Assembly: GCA_036489885.1 (NCBI GenBank)
Contig: DASXEW010000001.1
Location: 620,001 to 684,000 of the forward strand
DNA length: 64,000 nt
From: Candidatus Baltobacteraceae bacterium
Lineage (GTDB): Bacteria; Vulcanimicrobiota; Vulcanimicrobiia; Vulcanimicrobiales; Vulcanimicrobiaceae
Direction: 5' to 3'
The first letter of the stretch is position 1. Every line of letters starts with the position of its first letter. The notes under the pieces were generated by a model, which saw only the letters and a program-made list of their open reading frames with translations, did not search any database and had not been told where the DNA came from. The position numbers were made by a program, and so were the translations under genes. Of the stretch, positions 51,505 to 59,494 are shown one piece after another.

Positions 51505-52696
51505 AGAGGTTCCTTCCCGTAGCTGTGCCGCGGATTGCGAGCACGACGAGCGAACCCGCCGCAAACGCGAATGCCGCACTAAAGAACAAGATTTGATAGC
51601 CGAGGACCGTGCCGCCGAAATGAACGAGCACCCAGCCACCGATGACCGGCGCGACCACCGCCGGAATGTTGGAAGCGAGTCCCCAGATACCTAGATCGCG
51701 CGCAACGTCGCGCAACTGCGGCACCGAATCGATCGCGAGCGCCCACGCGCTCGAAAAGACGCCCCCGTAGCCGAAACCGAACAACAGCGCGAAGATGTAA
51801 ATGAAGTGCATGTTCGGCACCATAGCAAAGCCGAAGGCCGCAAGCGCCATCGGGGCGCCGCAGAATGCGACGACCAACTTACGGTCGACGCGATCCGAGA
51901 GCTTGCCGAGTGACATCGTCGACACGATCGCGCCGAGGATCGAGCAGCCGGCGACGAGTCCCGTCCCGGCTTGCGGATTTGCGGTGTGAATGACGTCGCG
52001 GAAGAAGTAGAGCGCGAACGTCATCAAAAGCGAGAGCCCGAATCCAACGAACAAGCGTGCGATAAAGGCGACGATGAAGTCGTGCCAGTCACGTACCTTC
52101 GCGTGCTCTTCCTCGTCGTGGTGCGCGCCTGGACGGATGGCATAGACCGAAACGGTCCCCAAGGCAACGAAGATGGCCGTTACGATTAGAGTGCCGGCGG
52201 GGCTTATGACCGCCGCAATGCCGAGACCGATGACCGTTCCAATCAACGTCGCGGCGCCGCGCATTCCGGAAACCTCGCCCCAGGCAGCGCGCGGAACCGT
52301 ATCCGGCAGCAGGGCTTGATATGCGGCGATCGCGGTCATGACGCCCAGAATCGATCCGCAGATAAAGACCCCGAAGGCGATGGTCGTGGTAGCTCGTGCG
52401 GCCAGCGCGAGACAGATGATGTCGACAGTTGCTCCGGCGACGATGATCGTCTTGCGTGTTCCACCGCGTTGACGCCGCAAATGATCGGAGATCGTCCCGG
52501 CGATCGGCGGTGCGATCATCGAGACGACCGCGCACAAGGAAGCGATCGTCGCAAGCGCGGTTGTATAGGAGGTAGGCGCGAGCTTCAGGAGACGCGCCGG
52601 TACCGCTATTGCCAAAAGTGCTGCCTCTTGAAAGGCGAGCGGAACCCAGAACGCGTTAAGCAGTGCCGAAGCGCGTAATGGATACGGAGCGCTCAT
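51473..52696 (-). CDS. MFS transporter
   Basis: A 407-residue major-facilitator protein with about 12 membrane segments and a cytoplasmic loop APPIAGTISDHLRRQRGGTR (motif A, DHLRRQRGG). Related to glycoside/sugar or general MFS_1 carriers. ATG 52696 gives the usual short N-terminus; an extension to 52780 runs into the divergent gene. Translationally coupled to the dehydratase, so a sugar-acid importer is plausible. Confidence 0.85.
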   Translation of the reverse strand: MSAPYPLRASALLNAFWVPLAFQEAALLAIAVPARLLKLAPTSYTTALATIASLCAVVSMIAPPIAGTISDHLRRQRGGTRKTIIVAGATVDIICLALAARATTTIAFGVFICGSILGVMTAIAAYQALLPDTVPRAAWGEVSGMRGAATLIGTVIGLGIAAVISPAGTLIVTAIFVALGTVSVYAIRPGAHHDEEEHAKVRDWHDFIVAFIARLFVGFGLSLLMTFALYFFRDVIHTANPQAGTGLVAGCSILGAIVSTMSLGKLSDRVDRKLVVAFCGAPMALAAFGFAMVPNMHFIYIFALLFGFGYGGVFSSAWALAIDSVPQLRDVARDLGIWGLASNIPAVVAPVIGGWVLVHFGGTVLGYQILFFSAAFAFAAGSLVVLAIRGTATGRNLYGRTVERQQA

Positions 52697-52743
52697 CCAG
52701 TCTGCATTTGAGAACCGAGGTTCCGCCGTCCTGGTTGGCGCAG

Positions 52744-53712
52744 ATGATCGCCATGCAAACAAAGCGACCGCCCGGCTCAAATTGGGGCGATTACGGCGAT
52801 ACGGACCGCCGTGGACGCCTTAATGAGCTAACGCCTAAGCGTGTGCGTCGTGCTGCGGAAGAGATTCGCACGGGGATGCGTTTCTGCCTGAGTTTACCGC
52901 TTGACTTGCCGGGCGGAAATGTATTGCACCCGAGCCGTCATCCGCCCGAGCATCGGTTCGTCGAACGGACGAACGGCATTCCGGCTCACGATTTTCCGCT
53001 GAGTTTGCAACGCGAGGGAGCAACCGGCGTCGTCAACGACGACATGGTCGTGCTGTACACGCAATACTCGACGCAGTGGGATGCGTTCAGCCACATCGGC
53101 TCGCACTTCGACGCGAACGGCGACGGCGAGCCCGAGATTTGCTACTACAACGGCACCTACCCGGGTCCGGACGTCGAGGAGATGGCTGCGGCCTGCATCG
53201 TCGGGCGGGGCGTAATGGTCGATTTGCACCGGGCTTACGGAACGGCAAAGACCTACGTTGACTACGACATGCTTCGCGACGTGATGCGCGATCAAAAGGT
53301 GACTTTGAAGAAGGGCGACATCCTCGCGCTTCACACCGGCTTCGGTCAGGTGATTCTCAACATGCACGGTCGCCCGGACAAAGAGACGTTGCACAACTCG
53401 TGCGCGGCCTTGGACGGTTCTGATCCCGAGCTGCTAGAGTGGATCACGAAGTCGGGCGTCGTCGCAATCGTTGCCGACAATTTTGCAGTCGAAGCCTATC
53501 CGGCCCGCGTGCGCGATCCGGGGACGCCGTTCTTACCGCTGCACGAACACTGTCTTTTCAAGCTCGGCATTCACCTCGGCGAGATCTGGTATCTCACCGA
53601 GCTTGCGCTGTGGCTCGAAAAGCACGATCGCTTTCGGTTCTTTTTGGCTGCGCCGCCGCTGCGCTTGCGCGGCCACGTCGGCTCGCCGGCAAACCCAATT
53701 GCTGTAGTCTAG
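52744..53712 (+). CDS. Cyclase-family (kynurenine formamidase-like) metal hydrolase
   Basis: A protein of about 322 residues of the cyclase family (PF04199). The metal motif HxGTHxD appears as DAFSHIGSHFDANG, with Ser in place of Thr. Conserved parts downstream are VVAIVADNFAVEAYPA and PLHEHCLFKLGIHLGEIWYL. Family members hydrolyse amides or lactones such as N-formylkynurenine or isatin. ATGs at 52744 and 52753 and an upstream TTG are all possible; I use 52744. It is divergent from the MFS gene, with only 47 bases between them. Confidence 0.82.
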   Translation: MIAMQTKRPPGSNWGDYGDTDRRGRLNELTPKRVRRAAEEIRTGMRFCLSLPLDLPGGNVLHPSRHPPEHRFVERTNGIPAHDFPLSLQREGATGVVNDDMVVLYTQYSTQWDAFSHIGSHFDANGDGEPEICYYNGTYPGPDVEEMAAACIVGRGVMVDLHRAYGTAKTYVDYDMLRDVMRDQKVTLKKGDILALHTGFGQVILNMHGRPDKETLHNSCAALDGSDPELLEWITKSGVVAIVADNFAVEAYPARVRDPGTPFLPLHEHCLFKLGIHLGEIWYLTELALWLEKHDRFRFFLAAPPLRLRGHVGSPANPIAVV

Positions 53713-53715
53713 ATT

Positions 53716-53762
53716 TGTCATCCCGAGCGTAGCGGCCCCGAAGGGCGCGTAGTCGAGGGACA
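53716..53762. repeat. REP-like palindromic intergenic element
   Basis: Between two convergent genes lies an imperfect palindrome: TGTCATCCCGAGCGTAGCG at one end and CGCGTAGTCGAGGGACA at the other, with a GCCC/GGGC hairpin at the centre. The CATCCCGAGCGTAG type recurs as a scattered repeat in many bacterial genomes. I see only this one full copy in the window. It fills the whole gap and may act as a two-way terminator. Confidence 0.6.
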
Positions 53763-53763
53763 G

Positions 53764-55152
53764 CTACAAGGGCGGCCGGCGCTTGTGAAACGACGTTCGG
53801 GCTTGATACGCGTTGCCGATCGCGACCAGCTGCGGTTCGCGCCATGCGTTTGCGATGATGCCGAGTCCCGTTGGCAGGCCGTGCTCGGCAAAACCGTTGA
53901 GCACGCTCATCGCCGGAATGCCGGCCAGATTCGATGAGGTAACGGGATCGACGGCGCCCGGCCACTGGGTGTATGTCTTGCTAAAGCGAGGACCGACCGG
54001 ATAAGCAACGGTCGGCTGCGTCGGATGCACCAGCGCGTCAAACGGCGCTATCATCCGGCGAATGGCTTTGTCGATCTTCGCACGTTGGCGCATCGAGTCG
54101 ACGAAGTCTACGGCTAGCGTCGCATATTGCTCGTAGCCGCCGATCTTATCGTCCGGCGAGTGCAGCAGCTTCGAGCGTCCGCTTTCGATTAAATCGCGAA
54201 ATGCAGACGCGCATTCTCCCGACAACAGTGTGCCGAACACTTCGCCGTAGGGAAATTCCGGATGCGGAACGTCTTCGGTGACGTCGGCGAAATCGCGGAG
54301 CACCTCGAGCGAACGCTTGAAATTCGCGACGACGGAGGGCTGCGTCTTGTCCATCGACTTCGCGATGATGCCGATGCGCGGACGGCGTGTAGCAGCACGG
54401 AACGGGATGCTCTTTGCACTCGAGTCGTGCGGATCGGCGCCGGCGATCGTGCGCAAAATCAATCCGGTATCGCGCGCCGAGCGCGCCATCGGCCCAAGTT
54501 TATCCGACGTCCACATGAGCGCCATCGCACCATAGCGGCTTACGCGGCCGAACGTGGGACGCAGTCCGCTGACACCGCAATTCGTGCTCGGGTTCATGAT
54601 CGAACCGTCCGTTTCGGAACCGATTGCAAAGCCGACGAGGCCCGCTGCAACGGCAGCTCCCGGACCACTCGAACTGCCGCCGCTCCAATAGGCGCGATTC
54701 CACGGCGTGCGTCCGGGGCCGGTCAGCGATGCGTCGGCTTGATCGTAACCGAAGCCGCCGGCAAGCTCGACCATCGATAACTTTGCCAGCAACACCGCGC
54801 CGGCCGCGCGCAAGCGCGCAACGACCGTTGCATCATAGTCGAAGGTTTGCGTGCGATACGGCGCCGCGCCCCATGTCGTCGGTCCGCCGACGGCGGCAAG
54901 CAGATCCTTGACGCCGTACGGGACGCCGTGCAACGCGCTCAAGGGCTGACCTTGTGCGAGTGCTCGATCCGCAGCTTGCGCTTCGGCGCGCGCGCGATCG
55001 TGCAGAATCGTTACGACTGCGCCGAATCTCGCGCCGTAGCGTTCGAGACGATCGAGATAGATGTTGGTCAGCTCGAGCGAGCTGATCTTTTTCGCGGCGA
55101 CCAGTTTCCCGAGCGCCGTAGCATCGGAAAACGCGAGATCGTCGTGCGTCAT
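53764..55152 (-). CDS. Amidase-signature family hydrolase
   Basis: A 462-residue amidase-signature enzyme that hydrolyses a C-N amide bond. The catalytic Lys is in GVPYGVKDLL, the cis-Ser in SGGSSSGPGAAVAAGL and the nucleophilic Ser region in GSETDGSIMNPSTNCG. No signal peptide. ATG 55152 overlaps the stop of a small secreted-type protein gene (ATGA), so the two are coexpressed. It is not part of a GatCAB set, so a catabolic amidase is most likely. The substrate is unknown. Confidence 0.9.
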   Translation of the reverse strand: MTHDDLAFSDATALGKLVAAKKISSLELTNIYLDRLERYGARFGAVVTILHDRARAEAQAADRALAQGQPLSALHGVPYGVKDLLAAVGGPTTWGAAPYRTQTFDYDATVVARLRAAGAVLLAKLSMVELAGGFGYDQADASLTGPGRTPWNRAYWSGGSSSGPGAAVAAGLVGFAIGSETDGSIMNPSTNCGVSGLRPTFGRVSRYGAMALMWTSDKLGPMARSARDTGLILRTIAGADPHDSSAKSIPFRAATRRPRIGIIAKSMDKTQPSVVANFKRSLEVLRDFADVTEDVPHPEFPYGEVFGTLLSGECASAFRDLIESGRSKLLHSPDDKIGGYEQYATLAVDFVDSMRQRAKIDKAIRRMIAPFDALVHPTQPTVAYPVGPRFSKTYTQWPGAVDPVTSSNLAGIPAMSVLNGFAEHGLPTGLGIIANAWREPQLVAIGNAYQARTSFHKRRPPL

Positions 55153-55427
55153 TCGCCGATCTCGAAGAAGGGCGACATCGGATCACCGTTCTCTAGTCCT
55201 TTGTGCACCTTCGCGCCGACCTTCCACGTATCGTCGTTGCTCTTGGCGATATCGTGCAGCTGCTTCGGGGTCAGCGACGGATCGAAGCGGCGCATGCGAT
55301 TCGCGAACTCGATGGCCGCGGGCGATGGCGCCGGATCGGCCTTGGCGATCGTTTCGGCTTGTGCGACGGTGGCCGTACTCGCGGCAATAGCGGCCGCTGC
55401 TAAGAATTCCTTACGCGTGCTTCCCAT
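55149..55427 (-). CDS. Small exported protein coupled to amidase, 92 residues
   Basis: The N-terminus STRKEFLAAAAIAASTATVAQA looks like a signal peptide of Tat style with Arg-Lys instead of Arg-Arg. The mature part (about 65 residues) has a helix (PAAIEFANRMRRFDPSLTPK) and a terminal stretch ending DPMSPFFEIGE. I do not know the family. The DPMSPF ending and the coupling to the amidase (ATGA) recall small partner proteins next to amidase genes, but this is inference. About 90 bases separate it from the divergent tRNA. Confidence 0.6.
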   Translation of the reverse strand: MGSTRKEFLAAAAIAASTATVAQAETIAKADPAPSPAAIEFANRMRRFDPSLTPKQLHDIAKSNDDTWKVGAKVHKGLENGDPMSPFFEIGE

Positions 55428-55516
55428 TGTGAGGGGCCACTTCGTAAACCATGTGTAGGGACCTCGGACGGGGGAAGGGTACGAGTACCGCCGGGCGAAC
55501 CACGGGCGGTTGCCGG

Positions 55517-55592
55517 TCCCGGATAGCTCAGTTGGTAGAGCAGCTGACTGTTAATCAGCGGGTCGTTGGTTCGAGTCCAACTCCGGGAGCCA
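55517..55592 (+). tRNA. tRNA-Asn (GTT)
   Basis: A 76-base tRNA with an encoded CCA end. The acceptor stem TCCCGGA/TCCGGGA pairs fully, with G as discriminator. The D arm AGCTCAGTTGGTAGAGC, the anticodon loop CTGTTAA with anticodon GTT and the T loop TTCGAGT are all canonical. No neighbouring tRNA is present. Confidence 0.97.
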
Positions 55593-55620
55593 ATTCATGC
55601 GAACGCCGGATGACGGCATC

Positions 55621-55651
55621 GAGGAGCCCGAGCAATCGGGCTTCTCTTTTT
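55621..55651 (+). terminator. Rho-independent terminator after tRNA-Asn
   Basis: An 11-base-pair stem (GAGGAGCCCGA with TCGGGCTTCTC, one G-U pair), a GCAA tetraloop and TTTTT. It ends the tRNA transcript 28 bases after the CCA end. Confidence 0.9.
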
Positions 55652-55684
55652 GATGCGGAGTTTTTCGGTTTGTAGCGAAACGGT

Positions 55685-57100
55685 ATGCAAATGGCCGGCG
55701 CTACGATGTTCGACAAGATCTGGGACGCGCATGTGGTCGCAACGCTTGAAGACGGCAGCGATCTCCTCTACATCGACCGTCACATCATGCACGACTTGAC
55801 CTCCTTGAAAGCATTCGCCGATCTGGAGCGATCCGGTCAGAGCTTGCGGCGGCCGGATCTAACGCTCGCTGTGCAGGACCATTTGCTTGCGACCAATGAG
55901 GATCGCAACGATCTCAGCTACGACAAGGGCACGGTCTTCATCCAAGCGCAGCGACGCAATTCAAGGGCGTACGGGGTTGCGTTGCTCGATATCAACGATG
56001 CCGAGCAAGGAATCATCCACGTCGTCGGCCCCGAGCTTGGCGTAACCTTACCTGGGCTTACGCTCGCGTGTGGCGACAGCCATACATGTACGAACGGCGG
56101 TCTCGGTGCACTGGCATTCGGCCTCGGTACGAGCGACGTTACGCACGTGCTGGCGACACAAACGCTCCCGATGAAGCGTCCTGAGCCGATTCGTGTAACC
56201 GTCGAAGGCCGGATGGGGCCTGGGTTATACGCCAAGGACATGATCCTCTATATCATCAGCCAGGCCGGCTCTGCGGCCGGCAACGGCATGGCGGTAGAAT
56301 ACGCCGGCGCAGCAGTGCGTGCGCTGTCTATCGAGGCACGTTTGACGCTTTGCAATATGTCGATCGAGTGGGGAGCTCGTATTGGGATGGTCGCTCCCGA
56401 CGACGTCACGTATGAATATCTTGCCGATCGGCGCTACGCTCCCAAAGGAAGCGCTTGGGAATCGGCGCTTCAATATTGGCGCACGCTTCCGAGCGACGTC
56501 GACGCTCATTTCGAACGTGAGATTAGCGTCGACGCCACACGCATTGCACCGCAGATCACGTGGGGAACCAATCCCATGGACACCATTGGCGTCGACGAAC
56601 CTGTCCCAAATCCCGAAATGGAGACGAGCTCCGAACGCCGCGAAGCGATGGCGCGCGCGCTCCGTTACACCGATCTGAGACCCGGCACCAGCATGGAAGG
56701 TTTGCCCATCGACGTCGTCTTTATCGGCTCATGCACGAACAGTCGCATCAGCGACTTGCGTGTCGCCGCCGACGTTGCGAAAGGACGCAAGGTAGCTCCA
56801 GGTATCCGTGCGATGGTCGTACCCGGGTCATCGTCCGTCAAGCGACAAGCCGAAGCAGAGGGCTTAGATCGGATCTTTAAAGAGGCGGGCTTCGAGTGGC
56901 ACGCGTCGGCGTGCTCGATGTGCGCGGCGGTTAATGCGGATTTCGTGCCGCCCGGTGCGCGTTGCGTTTCGACTGCAAACCGCAATTATGAAAATCGTCA
57001 AGGCCGAGATTCTCGCACGCATCTGGCGAGCCCCGCGATGGCGGCCGGCGCTGCGGTAAGCGGGAAGATCGTGGACGTCCGAAAGCTTATGCAAAACTGA
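55685..57100 (+). CDS. leuC: 3-isopropylmalate dehydratase large subunit
   Basis: A 471-residue aconitase-superfamily large subunit of the bacterial LeuC type. Cluster cysteines are in GSCTNSRISDL and ACSMCAAVNAD; other signatures are CGDSHTCTNGGLGALAFGLG and LATQTLPMKRP. It would isomerise 2- and 3-isopropylmalate in leucine synthesis with LeuD. Start: ATG 55685, 55691 and 55706 are in frame; 55706 (MFDKIWDAHVV) fits the family best, the first is kept as the longest. No other leucine gene is here; the neighbours (lyase, thiol-disulfide fusion, binding protein) leave room for a catabolic hydratase role. Confidence 0.88.
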   Translation: MQMAGATMFDKIWDAHVVATLEDGSDLLYIDRHIMHDLTSLKAFADLERSGQSLRRPDLTLAVQDHLLATNEDRNDLSYDKGTVFIQAQRRNSRAYGVALLDINDAEQGIIHVVGPELGVTLPGLTLACGDSHTCTNGGLGALAFGLGTSDVTHVLATQTLPMKRPEPIRVTVEGRMGPGLYAKDMILYIISQAGSAAGNGMAVEYAGAAVRALSIEARLTLCNMSIEWGARIGMVAPDDVTYEYLADRRYAPKGSAWESALQYWRTLPSDVDAHFEREISVDATRIAPQITWGTNPMDTIGVDEPVPNPEMETSSERREAMARALRYTDLRPGTSMEGLPIDVVFIGSCTNSRISDLRVAADVAKGRKVAPGIRAMVVPGSSSVKRQAEAEGLDRIFKEAGFEWHASACSMCAAVNADFVPPGARCVSTANRNYENRQGRDSRTHLASPAMAAGAAVSGKIVDVRKLMQN

Positions 57101-57738
57101 TGGAAAAGTTCAAACACATCAGCGGCGTCGCTGTTCCTATGCTGCGCGACAATATCGACACCGACGCGATCATCCCCGTTCCTTTTCTCAAGGACCCGAA
57201 CACGGATTTTGGCGCGCATCTCTTTCATAATCTGCGCTACGACGTCGATGGTCGCGAAATTCCGGCCTTTATCCTAAATCGACGCGAATATCGCAGGGCT
57301 CAAATCGTCGTGGCGCAAAAAAATTTCGGATGTGGAAGCTCACGCGAGCATGCCGTCTGGGCTCTCATGGGATTTGGGATTCGTTGCGTCATTGCTGAGA
57401 GTTTCGGCGACATCTTCTATAACAGTAGCCTGCGCATGGGACTGTTGCCGGTGATCTTGCCTGGCTCGGCTATCAGCGCTGTCGGCGACGCAGTTGAACG
57501 TTCTGCCGGGCGCAATCCGATGCATGTGGATCTTGAAGCTCAGAGGATCACGACCCCTGACGGCGTCGAGTTTCACTTTGAAATTGAACCTATGCGCCGT
57601 CGGATGCTGCTTGAGGGCCTTGACGCCGTTGGCGTAACGCTGCTGCAAGCTGACAAGATCGAAGCGTTCGAAAAGCAGGCCCGTGCCCGGCGGCCATGGA
57701 TGTATGACGTCGGATTCGAGAACGGTACGCCAGTTTGA
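57100..57738 (+). CDS. leuD: 3-isopropylmalate dehydratase small subunit
   Basis: A 212-residue small subunit carrying the aconitase swivel domain. Signatures: NIDTDAIIPVPFLKD and NFGCGSSREHAVWALMGFGI (substrate-binding GSSRE). The length agrees with bacterial LeuD (about 200). ATG overlaps the leuC stop (TGATG). The selenocysteine-candidate gene follows after 11 bases with its own strong ribosome site. Confidence 0.92.
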   Translation: MEKFKHISGVAVPMLRDNIDTDAIIPVPFLKDPNTDFGAHLFHNLRYDVDGREIPAFILNRREYRRAQIVVAQKNFGCGSSREHAVWALMGFGIRCVIAESFGDIFYNSSLRMGLLPVILPGSAISAVGDAVERSAGRNPMHVDLEAQRITTPDGVEFHFEIEPMRRRMLLEGLDAVGVTLLQADKIEAFEKQARARRPWMYDVGFENGTPV

Positions 57739-57749
57739 AAGGAGCCGCC

Positions 57750-58577
57750 GTGGACTCAGTTGTCCTCTTTCATCTTCCTGGTTGAACTACGTGTGTAATC
57801 GTCAAGGAGTTCCTTGGCAAGAACAACGTTCCGTTCGTCGCGATCAACCCGTTGCAGGACGAACAATCGACGCAGCAATGGAAGGACCTCGGCTCCCCAC
57901 TCGTCCCGGCCGTCAAGGTCGGCAGTTACGTCGGCACGATTCTGCACGTTTCGCAGCTGTTCTCGCTGCTTGGACTAGCAATGCCGGCGGAATTCGACGA
58001 GAGACGTTTCGCCTGGGATATTGAGACGATGCTCGAGACGTGGCTAAGGCTCGTGCAGTCATTGAGCTGGGACGCGTTCATCATGCCGACGCCGGCGCGC
58101 AGCCGTTCGACGCGCGACCTGGTCGGAGACGTGTTTGAGAAAATCGCCGAAGGTCCGCGCGCACGGAATGAAGGCGACTATCGGCTAACGATTGACACGG
58201 AGCATATCGCACAACGGTTGCAGTCGACGACTGACGCGGTCCGATATATGGAGGGACATATCGCCGATTGGCAAGCGTTTCTCATGGAGCACTACGACGC
58301 CCAGACGAGTGACGCTGGTCCCGACGTCATGGTTTGGGAGCAAGGATCAGGACGCGACAAAAGCAACGGTAAACCGTGGCCGTTCAGCATCGTCTTGGGT
58401 TTCTTGCGAAACCATACGGCGATGCATTTGAAGCAAGTCACGACGGCATTGGATCGCGCCGGGATCGAGCATCCGAGTGACGGGCTAGATGCTTTTAAGG
58501 GTCTGCATCTCCCAGCGGACGTCTATGGCACTAACGCTGCGGAGATGGGACGGCTAGATCACGTTAGGCTCGTCTAA
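57750..58577 (+). CDS. Probable selenoprotein: UxxC glutaredoxin fused to a DinB-like domain
   Basis: Reading from GTG 57750 gives VDSVVLFHLPG, then TGA (57783-57785, codon 12), then TTCVIVKEFLGKNNVPFVAI. This is a glutaredoxin N-terminus (strand, PG-C-xx-C, VKEFL, later LVPAVKVGSYVG with the cis-Pro), and the TGA falls exactly on the first Cys of CxxC. AAAGGAG lies 5 bases before the GTG, so translation should start upstream of the TGA. The frame then stays open to 58577, about 275 residues in all. Residues 80-275 resemble a DinB/maleylpyruvate-isomerase-type helical bundle (RSTRDLVGDVFEKIAEG; RNHTAMHLKQVTTALDRAGI). A SECIS-like hairpin follows the TGA. A start at TTG 57852 would remove most of the glutaredoxin domain. 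A nonsense mutation is the alternative; the conserved domain on both sides argues against decay. Confidence 0.8.
57801..57818 (+). promoter_or_regulatory. Candidate bacterial SECIS element
   Basis: GTCAAGG pairs with CCTTGGC (7 base pairs, one G-U) around the loop AGTT. The loop starts 22 bases after the TGA, inside the 16-37 base window I recall for bacterial SECIS elements, and has a G among its first two bases, as SelB recognition usually requires. A further ACGT/ACGT pairing at 57789-57792 and 57826-57829 could form a lower stem. Confidence 0.6.
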
Positions 58578-59453
58578 TTATTTTGGGGGCAAAAATTGAT
58601 CTTCGAGATTCTTGACGCCATCTAGGCCGACCAGATCGTTGTAATCGGTGAATGAGATCATGCGATCTCTCGCGCGCTTTGTTGAACCGTCTTGCTTTAG
58701 GATCTCGAGCCCCCAACGCATCGCATAGCAGACTGAATATCGAAGAATACCGGGATATACGGCAAGCTTAACGCCCATTGTGGCGAGCTCTGCGACGGTA
58801 TACTGCGCCGAGACGCTGCTCTCGTCTTGATTAATCATAATGGGACCGTCGACGCCTTTTACGATCGCTTCGATTTGGTTCTTCGTCCACGCACCCTCGA
58901 CGAACCCCACGTCGGCGCCCGCCCCCAAGAAAGCATTTGCGCGGCGAATTGCCTCATCGAGTCCGTGAGCGGACGCTGAATCGGTTCGACCGATTAGGAC
59001 AAAATCCGGATCGCGTCGTGCGGATGCCGCCGCCGCAATCTTTCCGACGGCTTCATCGAACCCGACGACCTCGCGGTTTCCTGCGAGTAGACCACAACGT
59101 TTTGGATTCACTTGGTCTTCCAACATTATTCCAGCCGCTCCGGCCGCTTCAAGAACGCGAACAGTGTGGTAGGCGTTGACCGCGTTTCCATAACCTGTAT
59201 CCGCGTCAACAATTAAAGGTAAATCCACGTTTCGCGCGATGTTGGCCGTAACGGTTGCAACGTCGGTGAGGTTGAGAAATCCGACATCGGGGAGCGCAAG
59301 TGCGCTTGCGGATACTCCATTGCCGGTTAGAAAGACGACTTGGAAGCCTGCACGGGCGACCTCAAGCGCCGACATTCCGTCGAATGCGGCCGGCATTACG
59401 ACGATGCCGGGATCTGCAAGGGCTCGGCGTAGCGCTGCCGTTTCGGCGCTCAT
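58578..59453 (-). CDS. Isocitrate lyase/PEP mutase superfamily lyase
   Basis: A 291-residue enzyme of the methylisocitrate/dimethylmalate lyase type. The metal site DADTGYGNAVN and the catalytic loop EDQVNPKRCG (KRCG Cys) are present; the Cys indicates a C-C lyase rather than a phosphonomutase. It would cleave a 2-methyl- or 2,3-dimethyl-substituted malate or (methyl)isocitrate to pyruvate and a dicarboxylic or 2-keto acid. Its stop abuts the convergent selenoprotein gene with no gap. A hydratase of the LeuCD fold next to such a lyase recalls dimethylmaleate degradation, though LeuCD here looks like the standard type. Confidence 0.86.
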   Translation of the reverse strand: MSAETAALRRALADPGIVVMPAAFDGMSALEVARAGFQVVFLTGNGVSASALALPDVGFLNLTDVATVTANIARNVDLPLIVDADTGYGNAVNAYHTVRVLEAAGAAGIMLEDQVNPKRCGLLAGNREVVGFDEAVGKIAAAASARRDPDFVLIGRTDSASAHGLDEAIRRANAFLGAGADVGFVEGAWTKNQIEAIVKGVDGPIMINQDESSVSAQYTVAELATMGVKLAVYPGILRYSVCYAMRWGLEILKQDGSTKRARDRMISFTDYNDLVGLDGVKNLEDQFLPPK

Positions 59454-59494
59454 GAATTAGAGAGGACTTTGCGCGTTCTGAAGAATCCCCTTTG

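Noticed and set aside
55685-57738. Calling leuCD dimethylmaleate hydratase (DmdAB)
   Set aside because: Lengths (471 and 212) and motifs fit the standard bacterial LeuC/LeuD better; the alternative is kept as a hypothesis only.
57852-58577. Conventional gene call starting at TTG 57852 (241 residues)
   Set aside because: It lacks a ribosome site and begins in the middle of a glutaredoxin fold; the strong AAAGGAG and GTG at 57750 and the conserved residues between argue for an upstream start with read-through of TGA.
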